64,000 nt of DNA from Conoideocrella luteorostrata (taxonomy: Eukaryota; Ascomycota; Sordariomycetes; Hypocreales; Clavicipitaceae). Both the position numbers and the translations under genes were made by a program. This document shows, in pieces, positions 35,569-47,062 of the stretch (positions are counted from its first letter, which is position 1; every line of letters starts with the position of its first letter). The stretch spans positions 1-64,000 of the forward strand of contig JASWJB010000177.1 of the NCBI GenBank assembly GCA_032433595.1. Reading direction: 5' to 3'. The notes under the pieces are model-generated. The model did not search any database, was not told where the DNA came from, and worked only from the letters and a program-made list of their open reading frames with translations.

Positions 35569-37287
35569 ATGCTTAAGTCAACGTATAAACAGTCATCTGC
35601 AGCGGCTGCTGCTAATACTCCCTTGCTCCCGGGATGGACAGAGCACACTGCTCCAACCGGCCATAAATACTACTACCATGCAGAAACAAAAGAGTCTACC
35701 TACCAACGACCTGGTGCGCCGCCGCCGGTTCCCGAGCCAGCGCATGATGTCTCCTCGCCCTACACGAACCTCCCGTCTCTCGCCGACCCAAAAGTAGCAA
35801 ATGCATATCTCGCGCAGCTCAACTCGCAGAACCAGTCGCATAATCGAGGTGTTCACGGCGGTCGAGGCCGTGGTCGAGGTGGATATGAGGGCAGACCGAA
35901 GCCACAGCCGATTGACAAGCCCAGGAGGGCAGAGAAGATTCCTGGTTGTGAACCATGGATGCTGGTATATACCAAGTACTCACGGCGGTTTGCCTACAAC
36001 CCCGCAAAGAATGCGAGTTATTGGCGCATTCCGGAGAAACTCATGGAAGGGATTCTGGAACTGGACAAGGCGCGGATACGGGATAAAGCCTCTGGCGGCT
36101 CAGAGGATAAAAGAGAGGGAGACAGCCCTGCAAAAAAGGCAACTGTGGAGGAGGAGCAACAGCCCGATTACGACAGCGATGAGTACGAAGAGGTGGAGGT
36201 GGAGGTGACGGACGACGAAGGCAGTGACGCGCTGGACTCCGAACATCGCTCGAAACGACGGCGGACGGGAGATGCTCCCGAAGACGCTGAAGACAATGCC
36301 GAAGAAGAAGAAGAAGACGGCCCCATTGAATTCACCGAGGCCGATATTGCCGCTCAGCTCCAAGCCATGGGCGAGGAATACGGCCTCGAACCAGGCGACT
36401 ACGACGACGGTAACATGGATGAGTGGCCTGAAGGCACAGAGGGTGTCGAGTTTTCCGAAGAAGACGCCAAGTTCCTGTTCAAAGACCTACTGAAAGACTT
36501 CAACGTAAGCCCCTACAGCCCTTGGGATAAGCTGCTGGAGGAAGGTAAAGTCATGAACGATCCGCGATATACCGCACTCACCACCACGCGTGCCCGGAAA
36601 GAATGCTGGGACGAATGGACGCGCGAGCAGATCGCCGAGCTCAAAGAAATACGAGCCAAGCAGGAGAAGAAAGACCCGAAGATTGCATACATAGCTTTGT
36701 TGCAGGAAAAGGCCACGCCCAAGCTATACTGGCCGGAGTTTAAGAGGAAATATAAAAAGGAAGACCCCATGAAAGACATGAAGCTTTCGGATAAAGATCG
36801 CGAGAAAGCGTATCGCGAACACATAAATCGTCTCAAGTTACCGCAAGCAACGCTCATCTCAGACCTCACGGCATTGCTCAAGGCGCAGCCAACTCACTTA
36901 CTTCATAACAAGTCATCGGCATCCAGTCTTCCTACGCAGATCCTCACCGACCTACGGTTTATATCATTGGATCCTAAGATCCGCGACCCCTTGATAGAGG
37001 CATATATTCAGACATTGCCTCCACCGCCGGAGACTCTTGCCGCTTCGGCAGGAGAGGACGAAGGGAGAAGAAAGGCTAAAGAGGCAAGGGAGAAGAGGGA
37101 GAAAGCATTGGAAGATAGAAACCGGGTCGTGGAGGAGCAGAAGAAACGGAGAGAAAGGGAGTTAGCGGCGAGCAAGGCGCGGCTAAGGGATGAGGAGAGA
37201 CAACTGCAGGTTGCGATGAGGGTGGGCAAGAAGGGTTTGCAGAGTCAGTTGGCGGGGGGGTCTTCCAAGGATGGCGAGGAAACGTGA
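35569..37287 (+). CDS. WW and FF domain splicing factor (Urn1/Dre4-like)
   Basis: A single exon of 572 residues. A WW domain lies at about 20-52 (LPGWTEHTAPTGHKYYYH, STYQRP); its second aromatic is Tyr instead of Trp. An RG-rich patch (GGRGRGRGGYEGRP, about 98-111) follows, then a second WW-like segment (CEPWMLVYTKYSRRFAYNP...YWRIP). After an acidic stretch comes an FF domain (EEDAKFLFKDLLKDF to ECWDEWTRE, about 298-355) and further FF-like helices. The end is a charged coiled coil (about 500-555). Yeast Urn1 and fission yeast Dre4 share this WW-FF layout and associate with the spliceosome, where FF domains bind phosphorylated partners. Prp40 is less likely, since that family has two N-terminal WW domains and more FF repeats. 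Confidence 0.85.
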   Translation: MLKSTYKQSSAAAAANTPLLPGWTEHTAPTGHKYYYHAETKESTYQRPGAPPPVPEPAHDVSSPYTNLPSLADPKVANAYLAQLNSQNQSHNRGVHGGRGRGRGGYEGRPKPQPIDKPRRAEKIPGCEPWMLVYTKYSRRFAYNPAKNASYWRIPEKLMEGILELDKARIRDKASGGSEDKREGDSPAKKATVEEEQQPDYDSDEYEEVEVEVTDDEGSDALDSEHRSKRRRTGDAPEDAEDNAEEEEEDGPIEFTEADIAAQLQAMGEEYGLEPGDYDDGNMDEWPEGTEGVEFSEEDAKFLFKDLLKDFNVSPYSPWDKLLEEGKVMNDPRYTALTTTRARKECWDEWTREQIAELKEIRAKQEKKDPKIAYIALLQEKATPKLYWPEFKRKYKKEDPMKDMKLSDKDREKAYREHINRLKLPQATLISDLTALLKAQPTHLLHNKSSASSLPTQILTDLRFISLDPKIRDPLIEAYIQTLPPPPETLAASAGEDEGRRKAKEAREKREKALEDRNRVVEEQKKRRERELAASKARLRDEERQLQVAMRVGKKGLQSQLAGGSSKDGEET

Positions 37288-40200
37288 TGCTAGACCTGAA
37301 TTTATAATGGATTATGCCTTATTTCTTGCTGGAAGGCCGGAAAAGGGAAACAGATGGATATGTATCACTGGTGCTCACTTGAATTTGTCGGGAAATCTGC
37401 CCAAACATTATCACATGCCCTTAACGCTGAATAGCTCGTTTTGTCGCACTACTCTCATGATTCTCCTACATCACCTCCAACTCACGATACAGCACCTCTG
37501 CCCCTTCTTACGGTCAATATCAAACTCTAACTACATCCTCCGCAAGCTCCCTAGCAACACTCAGGCCATAAGCAAATGCGACGCTTATGACTTTGAAGGC
37601 TAAGAAAGTGAAAGGCTCTTGCCTCGCATGGAATCTAGGGGCAAGTAACATTCAAATAAACCTGGTTAATTATGTTTCACCTTGGAAGCATTAAAGTTTA
37701 ATCTTTATAGTACAAATTTACAACTGACGACATTAAGTTTCCCTTCAGATTTACCAAAAGTTGAACTCCCAAGAAATTTCAACGCAATAAAAAGTCAATA
37801 TTTTGCGGATATGTGTATCTCGTCGACCTTCCAACCGATATGCATTCCCTCCCCTTCTCGTTGGCGCAGACTCTCGTTTAGATCCATGGCACGTCGCAGA
37901 ATACGACGAGGCTCTCTATCTCCTGGGTTATATACTAGTTCACGAGCACGAGGAGGAGGCCCATTATGGGGCTCTTGAGGAAGGCCAAGGGCGCCGACTG
38001 CAGCGGTGACTCTGGAGCAATGATGGTGTTGTCGAGGCTTGCCACGCGGTAAAGCCCCCAGCTCAGCTTGCATGTCCTCCTCAATCAGGCGCTGGACTTG
38101 TTCTGTTACGAGAATCGCCCGGTGGAGCTTGGCCTGTATATCTGCTCGTGCTCCTTCTGGGTCAAAGTCTAGAGAGTGGGAGGGCTGGCTGTGGCAGGAC
38201 ATGCTGCTGGCATCATCATCATCATCATGCTTAATGGCCATAACTATGCCTGAAAAGTGGCTCCTGGCTTGGCTAATTTTTATGTTGACAACTGGAAATA
38301 AAAAGACAGTGCCCTACAGAATTCACCAACTATACCCACAGCTTTCCAAAGTTTTGACCGATTACTGCTCCAGAAGGAACCATGGAGGTGCATTTAAATC
38401 CGAGTCATCGGGCCACTTCGACGAATAATGTCCTGATGAATGTGATTTGAATGCCAATATGAACGAGCTGATGCTTTAGGCACTTGAACATACAGGCAAA
38501 GATGGACGAGGTGAACCTTCATCAGGCTACTAGCCGAGAAAGTGGGCTGTAAGTTTAGACAAAGAAGAAGTCACTCTCCAACTTGGGCATATTCTTCCAT
38601 TTGGTCGCGATCTTTATTGCCACATCTTCGGCATTCTGCTCCGAAGTTTTCAACGGTGACTCGGTCTCCGCGGCAGGTGCTCCATTCGCAAGTGTTGCTC
38701 GGACAGCTTTTAGCCTCTTCTTCTGTGATGTTGTTGACGGGCGTTGACCGCTTGCTTCTTGCCCTGGGGTGGTCACCGTTGTCAATCACACACATAGCCG
38801 CATCTGTGCTTATCAACTGCTTGGTTGCTTCACACTAGCTTGAGCAGCAGATGGATGATTCGGCTGGTCTGCGTATGGCATCCTGCCCCAGCATGATTCT
38901 TTCTCCTGGTAGTCATGGAACGAGTCTTGGATTTTTAGTATGCCACATAACAATGTCCGTCTGACTGATTCGGTGGAGGCGTCTTGAATACCTGGTCAAG
39001 AATCTCTGCATTGACGTGGTAGTCGACAATGACCTTTCCTGCACTCAATACAGGCAAAGACATCCTCCAGGGATTGCACCATCAATTGATTCGTATTGAG
39101 GTCACTGTTCCTGTCGCGGATCAAGCGTGGACAGACATCCACAGTTCTGGAAAGAGGGACATCCCCTAGCTAAAAAAAATAAAAATGAACAAGTCTGATC
39201 TGGCGAGTTTCTTAGTGACCTTGGATACCAATGATTTCAGCACCTGGTCCCTGGCCATATCCCCCGCATGGACGATGGGCCCAATCAGTTCACCACCACG
39301 TTTGACGGACAGAAGGATGCAGACGTCTTCAGCTATTGAACCCATTCTTGAGTATTGCAACACTATTCACTATTCAGCACCTCGACAACAAGTTATGCCT
39401 AGTCGATGGGCTTCACCGACATAAACACCCTATGCCGGCTGCTGCTACCCCGTCTGCTGCTACCGCCAACAGCCAAGAGTATTGATTGGCTATGCATTGC
39501 GCGAGCCCTCCATTATTATACCTCAACTTTTATAACAAGTGATGTCTCCCATGTATATGTGAAGAATTTTCATTTTTGACAATTGGGGGCCGGAGGGCGA
39601 GGGATTAAACCTGCGACTCTAGATACTCCTGAAGACTGAGGGGCATTGGGCCGGATGGCTGGATGAGAAGCCGGTGAACCCTCCATTGCGTTTGCAAGGT
39701 TCCACGGACTGACTGCGATGCACACCGCACTCCCAAGGGGATTTCGGCTAAAGCAAGTTTAGAGAACAGGACAGATGACAAGTTGGAAGCAACCCTGTAC
39801 ATGAATCCTGGACGAGGCGTCTAAGATGTGGCGCAGAACTCATTCTTCGCTAAGATGTGCTGGTTAGAAAGCAGCAGATGAGCATACGACTTGATGAACA
39901 TATGATTGATTGAGCACCTTGATGCAGATTACTCTTTGCTTGACAAGTTAGAAGCGCTAAGCTTTGAGTCACTCGTTGAATGCAAAGAAGGAAGAAGGAA
40001 AGCGAACTTAATTTCAGCCATGATAAATTGATAATTTAATAAAACGTCGGTGCAGGATTAAAAATGCATCAGATGGCAGAACTCCTCGTTGGCTGATTCA
40101 TGAAATGAGAAATGATGTTAGCACAATTAAAATACGTTAGTTACGGGGCATTAAGATGCCATGGGACCATTTATAAATCATCATCAAGAAAGTGACGCAG

Positions 40201-40960
40201 ACAAGATGCCCCCTCCCCTACCCTGGGATCAAGACGGCAAAGATATAGATACAACCAAGTCTTGTGCTTCATCCAGCCATGATGCAACCTTGGAATACGC
40301 CTCTCATCATCTTCAAATCCTTCAGGCTGCCCTCGCTCCTACCCTCTTCCCAATGTTCTGGCAGTCGGCAGCCGCGCAAGGAGGTAGGCCATGCGACAGA
40401 GGCCACACATGGTATCAAAAGGACCATTGTAGTGCACAAGTGTACGAACGTCTGGAACTCCTCATTGACTAGAAGTAGAGGATCGTAGAAGCATGTCAAC
40501 CACCTATATATGCTTGCTCGTGGCTTCCAGATGCCTTGCTAATCAGATCAAGGACATTGAGTTTGCTGTTTATTACAAGCTTTATTTATAACCTAGTACA
40601 AAATAACTTCTGAAATTACTGTAGTATAGCTATTTGCTATGAAAAGGAAGTTGCGCTATGGAGAGAGACGATGCTCATAAGGTCTGATCAGGATCTATTG
40701 CTGTGATCTCGTTAGATGCTTAGTTTAAATGTGATTAATTGAAAGTACGCCTAAAAACATAACCTTATGATTCTCACAAATATGTGCTCCAAAACACCAG
40801 GTATATAATATACTCTTCAACAGTGCTTAGACCATGAGGCCCGTGATATCTTTATCGACTCCTTTTTACTCTCCCCAAAATATGTCATCCAGAATCCACT
40901 TCATAACCTGCATATAACTTTGTACTTGAAATAATGGAACAAGGTCTTCTACTTATTAAC
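37288..40960. other. Gene-poor accessory stretch with one unassigned frame
   Basis: About 3.7 kb between two convergent genes. The only frame with some protein character is minus-strand 37795-38241 (148 codons from an ATG), starting MAIKHDDDDD, the Asp run coming from a (CAT)n-type microsatellite at about 38212-38230. It includes a helical segment (LHRAILVTEQVQRLIEEDM) and an Arg-rich end. I do not recognise it. Shorter minus-strand pieces at 38555-38816 and 39166-39363 could be parts of a decayed gene, but no frame joins them. The DNA becomes AT-rich from about 39.8 kb on. Confidence 0.35.
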
Positions 40961-43318
40961 TTAATTATTGTATATCGGCCAGTCGTCGCCCATCCATGTG
41001 ACCAACTCATCATATAATATCGGGTCGTCCCCAATTGGCATCGGTGGCGGTTCCTGCGATCCAACGAGATGCGGTGTCATTGGAGGTACGGACGACGAAG
41101 TTTCCATGCTCAGCATTGGATCCCGGCTAAAGGGTGCCAGTAGCCTCTCCACTAAACGTTGAAGTTCTTGGAGGGTATCTGCGCATGACTGACCGTCCGT
41201 GTTTCCCTTGCTGCTGGCTTCTAGCATCTTTTCGACACTAAAATTAACATCATTCATTGCGGCAATGGCATCCTCTTGTGAAGACTCCTTCCTGAACACC
41301 AGTGGCCGCAGGATGAGACAAACAGCGGCGTGGAAGACAAAGTGCAGCCCTGCGTGGAGAGTCTTGCGGTGGCCGTTCAATGTGGACAGGTGACGGGCCA
41401 GGGCCATGTTGCGGACTGCAGCGGCAATACAGCATTTCAAATGTTCGATTTGCGGGATGTCGTCAACCGAGGTTGTTTGGGCCATCAGTCGATCGGCCAC
41501 AGCTCGCTTAACTGCAGACAGGAAAAGCGGCCGAATGGCTACAATAAGCAGCTGATTATACCGCATGTGCAGCAGGCAGGATGCTGGGTCATTGCTCAGC
41601 CCCTCGGTTAGCTGTACGGATGCAGGTAGCGCTGATTGCCATTGCTCGAGCATCCAAATAGCATTATCCGGTTGTCGCGTGATAGCCTCTATCTTCCCTC
41701 CGTGATATGTGTTGCCGACGACGTGGCCTGAGATGCGGGACAGTTCAACGTGAGCCCTTAGTCCAGCGGCAGGTGGCATCGATCTGCAAGAAATCGTTAA
41801 TAGGTATTTGGTGCAAAGGAAAGCCATAAGTGTAATGACTTACGGGTCATCTACCGGCAGAGGCAATTGGATTGCCTCATCTGTAATCGTTGGTGGTCGT
41901 CCGGTGAGACAGCTCAGCCAACGGTCAAGGCAATATACCGACCAGAAAACACGCTTACCGCGTTCGTCAACCCAGCCACGGTGAGCACCAAGCATGATGC
42001 TGATATGCATGGCAGCCGTGACATACATGTAAGCAGCGTCTGGTCGATTTGTCTCCACCAGGTAAAAGCTCATCATGGCGAGAGATGCTACGTCACCAAT
42101 TGTGCGACGCTTGATCTCCAATGGATTGCCCAGTAGCATGGCGGCGCGGGCATAGTATGGCTCACTCAAAGAAGGGTGAGAATCCGAGCTCGGCGGCGGT
42201 TGTGTGGTCGTACTTTGGCATGCCACAGCCAGAGCGGCATGGTAGAACGCTAGATGGCGATAGGCACTCAAGTCGATGTCTGGTGAAGGGGAAGCTGGCG
42301 CGCGGACAGGAATTGAGCCCAGATCTCCCCACCAATATATACCGCCACTGGGCCATTGGCCACCACCGTCCTGGATGAAATGTCGCAGTTCGGATAGAAC
42401 GACACTGATGGTGCTGTCTGGTGGGAGCCACAGGGGATTCACGGCGTGGTTGAGGGGCCGTTGATCATCGACAGTATAGTTTCCCAAGCTCGATAGAAAG
42501 TTACTCTGGTCAACTGTTGTCGGCCGATCCTGGGGTGACGTAGGTAAAGCCGCACCCATCAATTCCTTGAGGTGGTCGAGAAACGTAGCACCGGCAGTCT
42601 CACCCATGTATCTTCCCATGCCCTCCGCATCCTGGAGTAGGCGCCCAGGACTCAGAAGTTGGTCGTCCTCTGTAGGTTCCGTCTTGATAGAGCTGGTCCC
42701 CGAGGGCTGGCTATGTGAGGTGTTTGTTGCTCCATTGGCAGACGGGATAGTGCTAGCGAATGGACTTGTCGATGAGGATGACTCGGGGCTGGCGGCATGA
42801 TGGAGAATCTCCTGCCGTCTCGTTGGGTCTGCCACGACATCCTGAAGCGCCTTCTCATACACCTCAATCTTCTTCCTCAGGTCGTCCAATTCGGCGCGGG
42901 GAACGGAAATCTTCTCAACTAGGGTAGGATATACACAGTCGCGGGCGGTCGTGGCGCATTGACTACAAGGACGCTCGCCGGAGCACTTAATTCGGCGTAC
43001 GTTACAACTATTGCATCTGGTTGAAGCGTCCAGGAGGAGGACTCAGTTAGCCATTGTGTGTCTGTGCAATGGTCAAGGCATCCCTCTCTTTCTATCTCGA
43101 ATCCCCCACCCGTTCGTGCCAAGGCATCAATGATTTGGCTTCACAGCAGACAACTCGGCCTAGCGGTGGAGTTGACAAAGACATAAGATGGTAAAAAGAG
43201 CAACGCTTCTCACTTACGCTGTGGCAACTCGTTTTCGGTGTTCGGGAGCTACCTTGTGACGCCGAGGGTTGACGGGAAGTCGCTGCGAGGGTCGACGGTC
43301 GCCATGATCAAGCTGCAT
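40961..43318 (-). CDS. Zn2Cys6 fungal-specific transcription factor
   Basis: Three exons, 43318-43218, 43016-41844 and 41783-40961, give 698 residues. The DNA-binding cluster has cysteines at 35, 38, 45, 51, 54 and 61 (CNSCNVRRIKC, CSQC, C), preceded by the basic KRVATA. It spans the first intron, which must be removed to give Ala-Cys35. A short coiled coil (AELDDLRKKIEVYEKAL, about 72-88) should allow dimer formation. The fungal_trans middle homology domain is seen in YLVETNRPDAAYMYVTAAMHISIML, FWSVYCLDRWLSCLTGRPPTI and the following exon. Such proteins are nuclear regulators of metabolism; the target genes are unknown. The last residues (LVTWMGDDWPIYNN) resemble an acidic-aromatic activation motif. 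It stands alone, 7 kb from the P450 gene, so a role in the right-hand cluster is unproven. Confidence 0.9.
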
Positions 43319-46300
43319 CTTCCTCCGGATCAGGCTGAAGGTCACTGGGTACGAGGCACCTTTGACCCCGTGGTGGGACTATATTATTCAAAACAGAAAG
43401 ACTATGTTTAAGCGTTCCCTTTCTCTACTGAAAATAAGGGCGCGGGTTTAAAAACAAAGTCAAACAACAGGGCTAGAATGGATGTTTGGATATGTAATCA
43501 ATGAAGAGGCGGCGGGGTAACTAACAAGGGCTGTGTATAGGCGTGGTGGGATGGTGCATGTAAGATGAGTAAAGTTGGAGGCAGGATTTTCAACTTCAGG
43601 CTTCATCCATTGGAGAAGTATGAAGATTGAAGACTAACCATCAAGACAATGCAGTAGGTGCGAGGACGAAGCAGAAATAGGTAAATGGTGGAAAGCGTAC
43701 CTATGCTGTCGCAACGAGCCGATGAGTGACAAGATGCCACACCAGCGGGCATCCTACTACCCCCACTGCGGAGGATAATCCACAATGAAATCGGAGAAGC
43801 AAGCAAAATGAAGGCTGGAGATTGTATTGCGGGGGAGAATGACGAAGCTGGAGCGAGTGCCCTACGTTGGCAATCGTAATGGGATGCGTGCCTGGCGTGC
43901 CCGATGTGCGTGCAAGACCGAGATGGCTTAAAGGAAGTTTGGAGGTGTGACGAGTAAGCCTCGTAGGGCTGCACGCACGTCAACCCAGATCTACTGTAGT
44001 TCCAGTATGGAGATGGAGCAAGCCGAGCAGCGACGGGTAATTGCTTTGGTGGGAAATGGAGGAATAGGCGGCGTGGTGTCAACGCAGGTGTGGACGTGGC
44101 CGTGACGTCTGCCTTGCTGGGACCGATAGCTATTTGGATGCTGGTTGGTGCTGCTGGTTGGTGTGGCCGAGAAGGAGCAGGAAAGAAGGACAAATTCCGA
44201 GACATGGGGGTTCTTCTTTCTTCTGTCTACTCCGTAGTCCGTAGTCCGTATTGAAGGTATCCTCTTCTAGTTATCTAGACCAGACCAGAAGTCAAATTGG
44301 CAGGGACTTTGGGAGCTAACTAACTAAAGCCCCCGGTCCGGATGTCAGCGTCGTTTGCAATGGAGAATAGCTACGGGGGTTTCTTGTTGGTTGGCTGCGC
44401 AGACTTGGATGCAGGAACTTAATGAAATCCTAGCGCCTCCGACTCCGCTGCAGTCGCTCACCAATTCACTGGCGCAAGTTGCTGACAAAAGGGACCCCGC
44501 TAGGACTGACAATCCCGAGTCAAGATTGACCTTGAACGGGCAGGAAAGTTGCATTGTGGCAGCCGAGTACTCATACTGCGTAAACAGCAAAAACCACCCT
44601 CTCGGAGCAGACTTGCGTCCTGCCTCAAAAATTGTCAGTCCACCAAACGTGGCGACCAGGGGTCAAGTTAACATCCACAATAATGCAGAAGCACATCTTT
44701 GTGCTGGGCTGGAGTGGATTACCATGTGGAGGAGGAGAAGTCTACTCCGTAACTCCTAAACTAGAAATCGCCAAGAGAACGGATGCCTCAAGTCAACTCG
44801 GAGCTGTCATGGCTGAGGCCTCACTCAACATAGCCATCCCTAAAGCCGGTAGACTTCCTTCAGCTGCCTTGTGGTGCTGGCATACAACCAAGCCCGTGGA
44901 CATGACTCTCGTAACTAAGCATTCGCTGGCTCTACGCGCACCAGTTGGACCGCCATGAGCTCCAACGGCCAGGCGCCACGTCGTACCTGATCGAGCTGAC
45001 CGGACCGGAGTAAGCGAAGATCGAGACCCCGAAACAGGAAGCGAGAATTTAGCGTGAATGGAGAGACCCCCGGACACCGAGGCATGGCCTCATGGTTCTG
45101 CTTGGCACACCACTATAGTGTGTATTTCCGTACTTCACGGTGTTGAATAATTCACACACAGTCACGAATTCTTTCATATGTCGCCGGAATACATTGTCTA
45201 TGTAGTATATCAGCCACGGCTATAGTCATGCAATCTAATGTTATAGACCTCAGCCATAGGACGAAAATACTCTTTGCACGACAATCAACTCCAAGCAAGG
45301 CTGGTCCTCTTGAGACCGACGACTCGTCATCCGCCCCGTAACAAGCTGTAACGGCATTCATTACACCAAGAAGTCTTGAAAACCCTTCGAAACGATGGGC
45401 CACGGCGGCGATTCTCCCGGATCGTGCCGTGGAGTATCGCTGCCCAGTAGCCCTATCAGCGGGCTTGCAGGACTGATGCATGAAATTGGCTGGCCACCCA
45501 TCTCACGACTGCACCACAGACTTTGAATCAATTGGTGCATGGCCGGTGCCGCTTTTAGTCCTGACTGAAGTATAGCGTCGCCTTGCGTCTTTCAGTGTGC
45601 GTACTGACTTACGACACACAGCATGTCCGTAACATAATGTCCACTTGTGATACACCCCCATGTATCATGGCGTGAATAACGGTCATCTTTTCTGTGTCTT
45701 ATATCGCGCTTACAGACGTACATACACTGGTGTCATAATTGGTCTTCTATAGCTCTAGCATGTAATTGTGTAGGTGTAAGACGTAGGGATGCTGGCACTA
45801 CTTTCCAGCTATTTCTTTTTCGAGCGGAGGGATCCTGTTCTCCGGGGATATTTTTCTTATTATTTCGTCACTCACGGACTTGTCTCAATGCGTAACTATA
45901 CGGAATTAAATACCGGCTATACCCTGCCGGATAAAATTGTCCAACATTTCATTCAAAGATGTTATCCAATAATGCTCTGTGGCTATCCATATCATCACAC
46001 CGCAATTCAAATAAACTGGCCTTACGACCCTATCATGAGGTGTGGTTGCACGGGTATATTCTCCCGAGGCTGTCGCCATGAAATTACGTCTGCTATTCTC
46101 CGACATCTTTGTCGGAGAAATACATGTTGATGGACTTGTCCGATAATTCCCAACAAAACTACAAAGTCGAAGAATTAACCTCTGCGGCCGGGCGAGATCC
46201 AAGCGACGCCATGCACAAAGTGTCGGTAGCCAGGAGAGTGAACTGGCGTAATGATCACTGGTATCTCCCCACCACGACCAGGGGATGCCCAACGAGATTT

Positions 46301-46429
46301 CCCTTATTTGCCTTCATTTCTGCTCTCTAGCGCCTCAGCGAGCGGAATAATGTATTGGAGGGACCAGCTCCCAAAGACTGGCGGATAGAGAAATGGGCTG
46401 AGAATCTTTCATCACTGGGACTGTAGCTT
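43319..46429. other. Long upstream region of the Zn2Cys6 gene and gene-poor DNA
   Basis: No gene can be supported. A minus-strand frame of 200 codons (43603-44205) lies in the presumed leader of the transcription factor, but it is Ser/Pro/Arg-rich and looks like chance. TACTCCGTA copies are at 44228-44236 (followed by two GTCCGTA units to 44250) and 44743-44751. From about 45.1 kb the DNA is AT-rich and leads into the transposon remnant. Confidence 0.45.
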
Positions 46430-47062
46430 TCCAGACGACATGTCGGTGTGGCGAACGTCCGCTTAGGGCGTTTGAAAGGAACAACAATTTCACCTTTTAC
46501 GGTGTGTTGCAAAAGTTTTGCTAAGCACCGGTCCACATCTGCGCGCCGAGGCTAATCTTACTAAAGGTCTTAGTTAAATGTTTTGGGCTGCTGATTAGTG
46601 GCATAACTGTATAGACCTTGTGCCACTAGAAGGACGTGTAAATCGATGGGTTATTGAAGACCTTCATAATACACACCTTCCGGAATTCGTCAATGACAGT
46701 GATATCTTTATGTAAGATAACGCGCCTGTACACACAGCACATCTTATTAGAGACCTTCTTTCAGAAATGCCCTTGAAGTCATGGCATGGCCACCTTATTC
46801 GTTGGATTTAAATCCTATTGAGAATCTATGGTCATAGATGAAGCAAGCTATTTATCGCATTTACCCAGAGCTTCATTTTGCTACAATGAATCAGGAAAAC
46901 TTAGCGCTATTACAGCAAGCTGCAAAGGAAGCTTGGGCAACCTTAGATGTTCAGTCACTAGAGAATTCAATCGATACAATGCACCATAGAGTAGAAGCTG
47001 TTATAGAGGCAGAGGGCTGGTACACAAAATATGAGCTGTTGGCCGGGAGATGGGGTACATAG
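46430..47062 (+). mobile_element. Decayed Tc1/mariner-type DDE transposase
   Basis: The C-terminal half of a Tc1/mariner-like transposase is readable in pieces. From about 46577 comes MFWAA-like and LVPLEGRVNRWVIEDLH, then DNAPVHTAHLIRD (46716-46754) with the catalytic Asp. After a frameshift comes MAWPPYSLDLNPIENLW with the catalytic Glu, then the tail MKQAIYRIYPEL to GWYTKY (46838-47028). A stop (TAA, 46713-46715) replaces the codon just before DNAPVH, where relatives have Gln, and a second stop (TAG, 46835-46837) precedes MKQ. The N-terminal DNA-binding part is absent or too altered to read; a VWRT segment near 46452 may belong to it. No terminal inverted repeats were found by eye. The element cannot move by itself. 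Confidence 0.8.

Noticed and set aside
43603..44205. 200-codon minus-strand frame upstream of the Zn2Cys6 gene
   Set aside because: Ser/Pro/Arg/His-rich with no domain and no regular helix or strand pattern; more likely a chance frame in the leader or promoter.
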